From D2472 sp964444385 (lineage in GTDB: Bacteria; Pseudomonadota; Gammaproteobacteria; Magnimaribacterales; D2472), in the NCBI GenBank assembly GCA_964444385.1, contig CAYUHD010000023.1, positions 1 to 20,686 of the forward strand: a DNA stretch of 20,686 nucleotides. Direction: 5' to 3'. The notes beneath the pieces were generated by a model. That model was not told where the DNA came from. It did no database searches and saw nothing but the letters and a program-made list of their open reading frames with translations. The position numbers and the translations under genes are program-made. Of this stretch, positions 6,963 through 14,479 are shown piece by piece (the first letter of the stretch is position 1; each line of letters starts with the position of its first letter).

Positions 6963-8315
6963 ATGAATCATCAAGAGATAATTTCACCGCTAGATAACCG
7001 TTATAGCAAAAAAATTACAGAGTTAGCAAATAATTTTTCTGAATCCAACTTAAATAAAACTAGGTTAGAGATTGAGATTGATTGGATTATTTTTTTATCC
7101 TCGCATTGTGGTAAAAACTTTAAGTCTCTCTCCTCTTCAGCTAAGACTAATTTATTAAAAATTAAAAATGGCTTTAATGCTAAATCTGCAAAAAGAATTA
7201 AATCGATTGAATCTAGAACTAATCACGATGTTAAGGCCGTTGAATATTACATTAGAAAAGAAATGAATAAATTTTCTAATCTAAAAAAATATGGCCATTT
7301 AGTTCATTTCGCATTAACCAGTGAAGATATTAATTCGCTCTCTTACGCTATATTGCTTAAAGAAGCAAAGGATTTATATATTTGTAAGTTAGATATCCTT
7401 ATAAAAGATTTAAATTCTAAATCTAAAGCATGGGCATCATTACCTATGCTTGCTAGAACCCATGGACAAGCTGCTTCACCTACTACTCTTGGAAAAGAAC
7501 TCAAGGTATTCCACCAACGATTATTAAGACAAAGAGAAATGTTAATGAAAATGAGGCCTATGGCTAAATTTGGAGGAACTACTGGCAATTATCATACTCT
7601 AGAATTATCTGATCCAAACATAAACTGGGTTTCTAAAACTAATAAGTTCATGTCTTCGTTTAAAATTGATCAAAATCAAATAACAACACAAATAGAACCA
7701 CATGATGGCATAGCAGAAATAGCTCAATGCATTCAAAGAATTAATAATATTATGATTGATTTGAATCAAGATGCTTGGACATATATATCTAACGATATTT
7801 TTAAATTAAAACTTAAAAAAGGAGAAATTGGTTCCTCAACCATGCCTCACAAAGTTAACCCAATAGATTTTGAAAATTCTGAAGGAAATTTAGGCATATC
7901 AAATTCATTAATGGCTTTTTTTGCAGATAAGTTAACTAAATCTAGGTTGCAAAGAGATCTTTCTGATTCAACTGTTTTGAGAAACCTGGGTGTTGGGTTT
8001 GCTTATAGTTACCTTGGTATAACATCTTGTCTAAATGGGTTAAGTAAAGTTCAGCCCAATAAAGAAAATGCCCTTAAGGAGTTATCGAATAATTGGCAAG
8101 TACTAGCAGAAGCATTGCAGATAGTTATGAAACAAGAAGGACATGACAATGCATATGAGAAAATAAAAGCTTTAACACGAGGACAAAATCTCAATAAAAA
8201 GTCGTATATAAAAATAGTTGAAGGCCTTCAAATTAGCAATAAATCAAAAGAAAAATTAAAAAAACTTACACCATTAAATTATCTAGGAATAGCTTCAAAA
8301 CTAGCAAAATCTTAA
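6963..8315 (+). CDS. purB: Adenylosuccinate lyase
   Basis: 450 residues from ATG 6963 (E. coli 456). It acts twice in purine synthesis, releasing fumarate from SAICAR and from adenylosuccinate. I chose this start because MNHQEIISPLDNRYSKK matches the family N-terminus. The longer frame from 6906 would add 19 residues that overlap the mnmA 3' end. Conserved regions in order are TNHDVKAVEYYIRKE, HFALTSEDINSLSYA, ARTHGQAASPTTLGKE with the catalytic His, TTQIEPHDGIAE, and the flexible loop GSSTMPHKVNPIDFENSEGN with the catalytic Ser. The C-terminus PLNYLGIA is family-like. It is of the gammaproteobacterial PurB type. It follows mnmA closely and is probably co-transcribed with it. Confidence 0.97.
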   Translation: MNHQEIISPLDNRYSKKITELANNFSESNLNKTRLEIEIDWIIFLSSHCGKNFKSLSSSAKTNLLKIKNGFNAKSAKRIKSIESRTNHDVKAVEYYIRKEMNKFSNLKKYGHLVHFALTSEDINSLSYAILLKEAKDLYICKLDILIKDLNSKSKAWASLPMLARTHGQAASPTTLGKELKVFHQRLLRQREMLMKMRPMAKFGGTTGNYHTLELSDPNINWVSKTNKFMSSFKIDQNQITTQIEPHDGIAEIAQCIQRINNIMIDLNQDAWTYISNDIFKLKLKKGEIGSSTMPHKVNPIDFENSEGNLGISNSLMAFFADKLTKSRLQRDLSDSTVLRNLGVGFAYSYLGITSCLNGLSKVQPNKENALKELSNNWQVLAEALQIVMKQEGHDNAYEKIKALTRGQNLNKKSYIKIVEGLQISNKSKEKLKKLTPLNYLGIASKLAKS

Positions 8316-8320
8316 ATTTT

Positions 8321-8333
8321 GTAGTTTAACTAC
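8321..8333. repeat. 13-base perfect inverted repeat after purB
   Basis: GTAGTT-T-AACTAC, six bases downstream of the purB stop and followed by TTATAAT. It could be a short operator-like dyad or part of a weak termination signal ahead of aceA. It is too short for a convincing intrinsic terminator. Confidence 0.25.
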
Positions 8334-8371
8334 TTATAATAGTCTCTGTAAATGCTATTAATATAGTATTC

Positions 8372-8401
8372 TTGTATATTGTTGACAATTTATAATATAT
8401 A
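8372..8401 (+). promoter_or_regulatory. Candidate aceA promoter
   Basis: TTGTAT (8372-8377) and TATATA (8396-8401) are 18 bases apart, with a perfect TATAAT (8391-8396) overlapping the latter. The aceA ATG is at 8438. A TTGACA (8382-8387) also lies here but has no matching -10 at 16-18 bases. The 122-base spacer makes an independent aceA promoter likely; the exact elements are uncertain. Confidence 0.35.
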
Positions 8402-8425
8402 AATTCAAATGCACTACATAAATAT

Positions 8426-8430
8426 AGGAG
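8426..8430 (+). promoter_or_regulatory. Strong ribosome binding site of aceA
   Basis: AGGAG seven bases before ATG 8438. It is among the clearest Shine-Dalgarno sequences in the window, since most genes here have weak or no such site. This suggests high expression of isocitrate lyase. Confidence 0.7.
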
Positions 8431-8437
8431 TTAATTT

Positions 8438-10024
8438 ATGTCAAAAACAAATTTTTCATCAGAGCTTAAAAAACTAAACAATATTTCTAAATTTGATGAA
8501 CCAAACTGGGGTTCAATCAAACCTGAATACGTTTCAAGGATGAGGCTTCAAAATCAATTCAAATCTGGTATTGATATTGCAAAGTACACAGCCTCATTAA
8601 TGAGAAAAGATATGGATGCCTATGATGCTGATTCTAGTTCGTATACTCAATCATTAGGTTGTTGGCATGGTTTCATAGGACAACAAAAACTTATCTCTAT
8701 TAAGAAACATTTCGGCACTACAGACAAAAAATATCTCTATCTCTCCGGATGGATGGTTGCAGCTTTAAGGTCAGAATTTGGACCCTTGCCAGACCAATCA
8801 ATGCATGAAAAAACATCAGTTGCCTCTCTAATAAATGAACTATATACATTTTTAAGACAAGCAGATGCTAGAGAGCTAGGCGGATTATTTAGAAAACTTG
8901 ATGCAGCTACTGATGCTGATAAAGCAAAAATTCAAGACAAAATTGATAGCTTTGAAACACATATTGTTCCAATAATTGCAGATATTGATGCTGGGTTTGG
9001 TAATGAAGAAGCCACATACTTAATGGCAAAACAAATGATAGAAGCAGGTGCATGTTGTATTCAAATAGAAAATCAAGTATCTGACGAAAAACAATGTGGA
9101 CACCAGGACGGTAAAGTAACTGTCCCGCATGCTGATTTCTTAGCCAAAATCAATGCTGTAAGATATGCATTTTTAGAACTAGGTGTTGATGACGGTGTCA
9201 TAGTTGCACGTACTGATTCTTTAGGAGCTGGATTAACAAAGCAAATTGCTATTACTCATGAAGTTGGTGACTTAGGTGATCAATACAATTCTTTTCTTGA
9301 TGTGGAAGAACTAGATCCTGCAGATTTAAATCATGGTGATGTATTGATTAATCAAAATGGTAAAGTTGTAAGGCCTAAAAGACTACCTAGCAATCTATAT
9401 AGATTTAAGGAGGGAACAGGTGAAGCTAGATGTATCCTTGATTCAATTACTAGCCTCCAAAATGGAGCTGACTTAATTTGGATTGAAACTGAGAAACCAC
9501 ACATAGGTCAAATTGGTGCCATGATGGACGAAATAAAAAAAGTTATCCCAAATGCTAAACTTGTTTATAACAACAGCCCTTCTTTTAATTGGACTCTCAA
9601 TTTCAGACAACAAGTTTTTGATTCAATGTCAGAAAGTAATATAGATATATCAAATTATGAGAGAGAAGATCTAATGAATGAGAAATATGATGATACTGAT
9701 TTAGGCATAGAAGCCGATAAGAAAATTCAAACATTCCAAACTGATGCTGCCCGTGAAGCTGGAATATTTCATCATCTAATCACCCTACCAACTTATCATA
9801 CTACTGCTTTATCAACAGATAACCTTGCTAAAGAATATTTTGGTGATAAAGGTATGCTTGGTTATGTTGAAGGTGTCCAAAGAAAAGAAATACGCCAAGG
9901 AATAGCCTGTGTTAAACATCAAAACATGGCAGGTTCTGATATGGGAGATGATCATAAGGAATATTTTGCTGGTGAAGCCGCTCTTAAAGCGTCAGGCAAA
10001 GACAACACAATGAATCAGTTTTAA
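8438..10024 (+). CDS. aceA: Isocitrate lyase, long form
   Basis: 528 residues, the long isocitrate lyase type found in Pseudomonas (about 531) rather than the 434-residue E. coli form. It splits isocitrate into succinate and glyoxylate, the first step of the glyoxylate shunt, allowing growth on acetate or fatty acids. Seen are WHGFIGQQ, YLSGWMVAA, PIIADIDAGFGNEEATY (metal and substrate region), the signature KQCGHQDGKVTVPH with catalytic Cys220, VIVARTDSLGA, LIWIETEKPH and VYNNSPSFNW. The C-terminal tail after residue 430 holds HHLITLPTYHTTALS. A good AGGAG precedes the ATG. The stop (TAA 10022-10024) directly abuts the convergent nqrM stop, with no spacer. Malate synthase and aceK are not in the window. 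Confidence 0.97.
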   Translation: MSKTNFSSELKKLNNISKFDEPNWGSIKPEYVSRMRLQNQFKSGIDIAKYTASLMRKDMDAYDADSSSYTQSLGCWHGFIGQQKLISIKKHFGTTDKKYLYLSGWMVAALRSEFGPLPDQSMHEKTSVASLINELYTFLRQADARELGGLFRKLDAATDADKAKIQDKIDSFETHIVPIIADIDAGFGNEEATYLMAKQMIEAGACCIQIENQVSDEKQCGHQDGKVTVPHADFLAKINAVRYAFLELGVDDGVIVARTDSLGAGLTKQIAITHEVGDLGDQYNSFLDVEELDPADLNHGDVLINQNGKVVRPKRLPSNLYRFKEGTGEARCILDSITSLQNGADLIWIETEKPHIGQIGAMMDEIKKVIPNAKLVYNNSPSFNWTLNFRQQVFDSMSESNIDISNYEREDLMNEKYDDTDLGIEADKKIQTFQTDAAREAGIFHHLITLPTYHTTALSTDNLAKEYFGDKGMLGYVEGVQRKEIRQGIACVKHQNMAGSDMGDDHKEYFAGEAALKASGKDNTMNQF

Positions 10025-10201
10025 CTAGTTATCACAATCCCCTATGGTGGTACGCCCGCAAATTTGACAGGGTGTACCATCTTCTATATTAGCCAAACCA
10101 CCACAACTACCAGCAATGGGTTTATTTTTAACAATAACTCCAATTGCAATTGCACCAAAGGAAATTGTTATTAATATAAAAACTGTTAAAAACTCAATCA
10201 C
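10025..10201 (-). CDS. nqrM: Na+-NQR maturation protein NqrM (short, GTG start)
   Basis: 58 residues. One N-terminal membrane helix (FLTVFILITISFGAIAIGV, about residues 4-22) is followed by a small Cys-rich tail: AGSCGGLANIEDG, then CQICGR and DC. Cys33, Cys45, Cys48 and Cys56 match the four-cysteine pattern of NqrM (DUF539), which is required to assemble the iron centre of Na+-NQR. Vibrio NqrM depends on a Cys in the equivalent GSCGG motif. The start is GTG at 10201-10199, overlapping the apbE stop by 8 bases. No ATG exists in this frame, which makes the gene easy to miss. The stop TAG (10027-10025) abuts the aceA stop. It sits last in the nqr operon, right after apbE, the usual place. Confidence 0.9.
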   Translation of the reverse strand: MIEFLTVFILITISFGAIAIGVIVKNKPIAGSCGGLANIEDGTPCQICGRTTIGDCDN

Positions 10202-11174
10202 TATAATTCCAAGATTCTGATTTAATCATAATATTATCTTCTTGCATTATATACATAACTGAAATACCTTGTTCGTTTGCAACCATGATGCCTCTCTCGG
10301 GCCCAAGAACATTCAAGGCTGTAGCCCATGCATCAGCAGCCATTGAAGACTCAATTGACACAACTGTGACTGAGTATGATTTATCTATGATTGATTCTTC
10401 AGTTTCTGGGTCAAAAGTATGACTTACAAGATGGCCATCTTCATTCAGTTTATAATTTCTATATTCTCCCGATGTTGCAACAGCTAAAAAATCAGTGCTA
10501 TAAATTTCAATGCTTGACTGATTTTTAAAGGTTGATGGATTTTGTATTCCTATGACCCACGGGTCACCATGTTTTGAGCCATTTACAATTATTTCTCCAC
10601 CAATATCAATTAAAAAATTATTCCTATTAGCTTTAGTAAGTAGCTGCGAAATTGCATCAACCGCATAACCTTTTGCTATCGATGATAAATCAAATTGAAA
10701 ATTATCTTTTTTAACAATTGAATTATTCGATAAAAATTCAAACCTTTTCTTTGAAACCGGAATAGTGCTATCTATCATTGTAGCTTCAGGTCCAAAACCT
10801 TCATTTATAATCAATGATCCTAATGTAACATCGTAAAAACCATCGGTTATTTGATGTATATTTTCAGCGAATCTCAAGAGAGAAAACATATCTGAGGAAA
10901 TATCAATCTTCTTATTTATAGGAGTTTCGTTAATTATAGAAAGTTCGGATGAAGTTTTATAATTAGAAGCAACTAAATCTATTCTTGCTAATTCATTCTC
11001 AATAGATTTTTTAATAGTATCTGGGATATATTCAGTTGAAACTAATTTCCAATAGGTACCATATATAGATCCAGAAATTTCATAAGTAGCTGATTTATTA
11101 TAATTGTATGCTAAAAAAATACAGCTTATGCCGACAGCAAGAGCTATTAATTTAGATAAGGTTATTCGATTCAA
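10194..11174 (-). CDS. apbE: FAD:protein FMN transferase ApbE
   Basis: 326 residues. ApbE transfers FMN from FAD to Thr of S-G-A-T motifs on NqrB and NqrC, on the periplasmic side. An N-terminal hydrophobic segment (about residues 8-22, LIALAVGISCIFLAY) acts as a signal or anchor. Cys18 is present, but GIS before it is a poor lipobox, so lipoprotein status is uncertain. Core motifs are DGFYDVTLGSL, FDLSSIAKGYAVDAI, LIDIGGEIIVNG, AVATSGEYRNY, HTFDPET and SSMAADAWATALNVLGPE, all standard for ApbE. The start is TTG at 11174 (9 bases after nqrF); I see no ATG nearby that would keep the signal segment. It is the flavinylating enzyme for the adjacent nqrB and nqrC. Confidence 0.95.
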   Translation of the reverse strand: MNRITLSKLIALAVGISCIFLAYNYNKSATYEISGSIYGTYWKLVSTEYIPDTIKKSIENELARIDLVASNYKTSSELSIINETPINKKIDISSDMFSLLRFAENIHQITDGFYDVTLGSLIINEGFGPEATMIDSTIPVSKKRFEFLSNNSIVKKDNFQFDLSSIAKGYAVDAISQLLTKANRNNFLIDIGGEIIVNGSKHGDPWVIGIQNPSTFKNQSSIEIYSTDFLAVATSGEYRNYKLNEDGHLVSHTFDPETEESIIDKSYSVTVVSIESSMAADAWATALNVLGPERGIMVANEQGISVMYIMQEDNIMIKSESWNYSD

Positions 11175-11183
11175 TGGATTTTT

Positions 11184-12416
11184 CTAACCGCCAAAATCAT
11201 CAAGCATTATATTTTCAGGTTCAACACCAAGATTTATAAGCATATCAATAACAGCTTTATTCATCATCGGTGGTCCACACATATAAAACTCACAATCTTC
11301 TGGAGCTTTATGAGATTTAAGATACTGATCAAATAAAATTTGATGTATAAATCCTATTAAGCCATTCCATTCATCTTCAGGTTGAGGCTCAGAAAGTGCT
11401 ACATACCATTCAAAATTGTCGTAAGTTTCAGCTAACTTATTAAAATCATCAACATAGAACATTTCTTTTAAACTTCTAGCGCCATACCAAAAAGAAATTT
11501 TTCTATCAGTATTTATCCTTAAAAGTTGATCAAGGATATGAGCACGCATTGGAGCCATGCCAGCTCCACCACCTACAAAGACCATTTCAGCTGATGATTT
11601 CTTTGCAAAAAATTCACCAAATGGACCAAAAACTCTCACCTTATCTCCAGGCTTAAGATTAAATGTCCAAGAGGACATTGCTCCTGGTGGAATACCTGAA
11701 GTTCCAGGTGGAGGGCTTGCAATCCTAATATTAAAAATTAATACACCCTTTTCTTCTGGATAATTAGCCATAGAATATGCCCTAATTACTGGCTCAGAAT
11801 TATTTGCTACATTATGCCAAATTTTAAATTTATCCCAATCTTCCCTATATTCTTCAGCTACATCAAAAGATTTGTAATCAAGGTTTTCATAAACTGGAGC
11901 CTCGATCTGAACATAACCACCAGCTTTAAAATTTACTTCTTCACCTTCAGGCAATTTAAGAACCAACTCTTTAATAAAAGTAGCCACATTATCATTAGAT
12001 ATTACTTCACAGTCCCACTCTTTTACGCCAAAAACTTCTTCAGGAATTGTAATTTTTAAATTATTTTTAACTGGTACTTGACAGGAAAGCCTCCAACCTT
12101 CTTTTTTTTCTTTCGTATTAAAGTGTGACTCTTCTGTTGGAAGAATTGAGCCGCCACCTTCAGCTATTTGACATTTACACTGGCTACAAGTGCCTCCCCC
12201 CCCACAGGCTGATGAGAGAAAAATTTTATTCTCAGCAAGTATTTGTAATAATTTACTACCTGATGGAACAACAAGAGGATTTGATGAATCACCATTAATT
12301 TCTATTGATACATCACCAGAGCTAACTAGCTGACTCCTAGCAACAATAATAATAGTTACAAGCAGTAGAACCACTCCAGTAAAGGAAAGAACACCTAAAA
12401 ACAAATCAATTTGCAT
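11184..12416 (-). CDS. nqrF: Na+-translocating NADH:quinone reductase subunit F
   Basis: 410 residues (Vibrio 408). NqrF is the NADH-oxidising entry subunit, passing electrons from NADH to FAD and then a [2Fe-2S] cluster. One membrane helix (about 5-26) is followed by a ferredoxin domain with Cys71, Cys77, Cys80 and Cys112 (SACGGGGTCSQCKC, then RLSCQ). The FAD domain carries RAYSMANYPEE (RxYS motif). The NADH domain has VFVGGGAGMAPMRAHI and MCGPPMMNKAVIDML, and the protein ends with the typical DDFGG. The ATG at 12416 has AGGA about 8 bases upstream. A run of eight G on the coding strand (12203-12196) encodes the Gly-rich cluster loop. It lies 9 bases after nqrE. Confidence 0.98.
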   Translation of the reverse strand: MQIDLFLGVLSFTGVVLLLVTIIIVARSQLVSSGDVSIEINGDSSNPLVVPSGSKLLQILAENKIFLSSACGGGGTCSQCKCQIAEGGGSILPTEESHFNTKEKKEGWRLSCQVPVKNNLKITIPEEVFGVKEWDCEVISNDNVATFIKELVLKLPEGEEVNFKAGGYVQIEAPVYENLDYKSFDVAEEYREDWDKFKIWHNVANNSEPVIRAYSMANYPEEKGVLIFNIRIASPPPGTSGIPPGAMSSWTFNLKPGDKVRVFGPFGEFFAKKSSAEMVFVGGGAGMAPMRAHILDQLLRINTDRKISFWYGARSLKEMFYVDDFNKLAETYDNFEWYVALSEPQPEDEWNGLIGFIHQILFDQYLKSHKAPEDCEFYMCGPPMMNKAVIDMLINLGVEPENIMLDDFGG

Positions 12417-12425
12417 AATTAAATC

Positions 12426-13037
12426 CTATAGTGAAATTCCACCAAAAGACATAAAACCAAAGCTCATAAGACCAACAATTAAAAATGTAATGCCAAGTCC
12501 TTGTAAGCCATCTGGGATGTCTGAATATTTTAGTTTTTCTCTAATACCAGCTAAAACAACAATCGCTAAAGCCCAACCAACTCCTGCTCCTAAACCATAC
12601 ACAACACTTTCTCCAAATTTAAGGTCTTTTTCAATCATAAACAAGGAAGCGCCAAGAATTGCACAATTAACAGTGATTAATGGTAAAAATACTCCTAGAG
12701 CATTATATAAAGCAGGAACAAATCTATCTAAAAACATTTCTAGTATTTGTACTGCTGCCGCAATGACTCCTATGTAGCTTATCAATCCAACAAATTTTAG
12801 ATTTGCCTCAGGGAAACCAGCCCAAGCTAAAGCTCCTTCCTTTAAGATTGAATTGTAGATAAGGTTGTTAAGAGGAACTGTAATTAAGCAAACAACTATA
12901 ACAGCGATTCCTAGACCAAATGCTGCATCTATTTTTTTAGAAATAGCGATAAACGTACATATTCCTAAGAAAAAAGATAATGCAATGTTTTCTATAAAAA
13001 CAGTGGTTATGAAGATACTAAGATAATGTTCAAACAT
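12426..13037 (-). CDS. nqrE: Na+-translocating NADH:quinone reductase subunit E
   Basis: 203 residues (usual about 198), an integral membrane protein with about six helices. NqrD and NqrE form inverted homologous halves that hold an iron centre between them. The coordinating cysteines are visible as Cys27 in FFLGICTF and Cys125 in ITVNCAILGASLFM. VYGLGAGVGWALAIV is family-conserved. The ATG at 13037 overlaps the nqrD stop by 8 bases, so translation is probably coupled. It is part of the six-gene nqrABCDEF unit. Confidence 0.98.
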   Translation of the reverse strand: MFEHYLSIFITTVFIENIALSFFLGICTFIAISKKIDAAFGLGIAVIVVCLITVPLNNLIYNSILKEGALAWAGFPEANLKFVGLISYIGVIAAAVQILEMFLDRFVPALYNALGVFLPLITVNCAILGASLFMIEKDLKFGESVVYGLGAGVGWALAIVVLAGIREKLKYSDIPDGLQGLGITFLIVGLMSFGFMSFGGISL

Positions 13038-13716
13038 TTAGCTCTCTCTTAGATAAATCTGGAGCTGTTGCATGCTCAGATAATTTATATTCATTTAGTT
13101 CAACTTGATCTGCTTTAAAAACTCTTATGCCCCATATCATTAATCCTATAAGAATAAATGAGCTAGGAGGAAGCAATAAAAGATTATTACCTAGATACCA
13201 GCCGCCATTAGATACAAGAGGTAATATCTCATAGCCCATTAAAGTTCCAGCTCCAAATAACTCTCTAACTATAGCTACCGCAATTAAAATAATACTGTAA
13301 CCAAGTCCATTACCTAAGCCGTCCAAGAAACTGATAAAAGGTTTTTCTTTCATAGCAAAAGCCTCAGCTCTTCCCATAACAATACAATTAGTAATAATTA
13401 ATCCAACAAAAACTGTAAGCTTTTTACTTGTTTCATAGTCATAAGCTTTTAGCAGTTCATCAACGACCATAACAAGAGAAGCAATAATGGTCATTTGAAC
13501 AATAATTCTGACACTACTTGGAATATAGTTTCTAATAATTGAAATAAATAAATTAGAGAATGAGACAACACTTGTAAGCGCTACGCACATAACTAAAGTT
13601 ACAGAAAGGTTGCTTGTAACTGCCAAAGCTGAACATATTCCAAGAATTTGAAGTGTAATTGGATTCTCTTCAAGTAGGGGCCTAGAAAGAACTTCTTTGT
13701 ATTGCTTAACTGTCAT
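13030..13716 (-). CDS. nqrD: Na+-translocating NADH:quinone reductase subunit D
   Basis: 228 residues (usual about 210), with about six membrane helices and homology to NqrE. The iron-binding cysteines are Cys28 in ILGICSALAV and Cys111 in ITNCIVMGRAEAFA. PSSVRIIVQMTIIASLVMVVD and LFGAGTLMGYEILPL are characteristic. The C-terminal tail is slightly extended (about 20 charged residues). The ATG at 13716 lies inside the nqrC 3' end (11-base overlap). Confidence 0.98.
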   Translation of the reverse strand: MTVKQYKEVLSRPLLEENPITLQILGICSALAVTSNLSVTLVMCVALTSVVSFSNLFISIIRNYIPSSVRIIVQMTIIASLVMVVDELLKAYDYETSKKLTVFVGLIITNCIVMGRAEAFAMKEKPFISFLDGLGNGLGYSIILIAVAIVRELFGAGTLMGYEILPLVSNGGWYLGNNLLLLPPSSFILIGLMIWGIRVFKADQVELNEYKLSEHATAPDLSKRELNV

Positions 13717-14479
13717 AATTAATATTCTTTAGAGTTTCTTTGTATCCACTTTCACCAAACCAGAATACCAGCATATTCGTTACTCCCCTGCTGGTTAATG
13801 TTGCGCCTGAAAGACCATCAACTTGATAGGATGCCATCTGATTAGATGGATCTACTTTTCCTTTTATAACTGAAATCTTGACCTCTCCATCTTTATAAAT
13901 AGATTTACCATCCCACAATGATTTCCATTTTGGATTATCTACTTCAGCTCCTAAGCCTGGAGTTTCTTTATGAGCATAAAATTCAAGGCCTTTAATAGTA
14001 TTTAGATCTTTATCAATTGCAATGTAACCAAATAATGTGCCCCACAAACCATAACCTCTGATAGGTAGAATTATTTTTTCAAGATTATTAGATGAATCTT
14101 TAAGTAGGTATATTTTTCCAATGTTTTCTTTATTCTTAACAATTGCAATATCTTCAGATACGGGGATTGGAGTTGAATGTTCAGATTGTTTTGAAAAATA
14201 AACAGGGTCATAGGTATTTAGATCATATTCACCATAAGCATCCAAAAGATTGCCTGTGCTGAAATTTACAAATTTTGGTGTAAGGCGAGAAAACTGAAAT
14301 TCGATTGATTTATTTGGGTTATATATTGCAGCAGTTTTAAGAATTTTAATTCTTTGATCATTTAACTTATTAAGATTTTGCATATTTCTAAGACTCACAG
14401 CTGTATATGAGACAATTAAAGAACAAAGAAAACATACTAAAAATGAAACCGTAAGAGTTTTTAAAACCGAATCATTCAT
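13706..14479 (-). CDS. nqrC: Na+-translocating NADH:quinone reductase subunit C
   Basis: 257 residues, usual length. One N-terminal membrane helix (about 7-28) is followed by a periplasmic FMN-binding domain. The covalent FMN site is DGLSGATLTSRGV, with Thr227 equivalent to Vibrio Thr225. GYGLWGTLFGYIAID and HKETPGLGAEVDNPKW are conserved. ApbE, encoded downstream in the same run, should flavinylate it. The ATG at 14479 overlaps the nqrB stop by 8 bases. Confidence 0.98.
   Translation of the reverse strand: MNDSVLKTLTVSFLVCFLCSLIVSYTAVSLRNMQNLNKLNDQRIKILKTAAIYNPNKSIEFQFSRLTPKFVNFSTGNLLDAYGEYDLNTYDPVYFSKQSEHSTPIPVSEDIAIVKNKENIGKIYLLKDSSNNLEKIILPIRGYGLWGTLFGYIAIDKDLNTIKGLEFYAHKETPGLGAEVDNPKWKSLWDGKSIYKDGEVKISVIKGKVDPSNQMASYQVDGLSGATLTSRGVTNMLVFWFGESGYKETLKNINYDS

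Noticed and set aside
8382..8387. Perfect TTGACA upstream of aceA
   Set aside because: At 16-18 bases downstream the sequence is TTCAAA/TCAAAT/CAAATG, poor -10 matches; the TATAAT is only three bases away.
11557..12059. Plus-strand open frames opposite nqrF (also similar ones opposite clpA, nqrE, nqrB, nqrA, gap and purB, and one inside mnmA)
   Set aside because: They are shadows of well-supported genes, with atypical composition and no recognisable domain.
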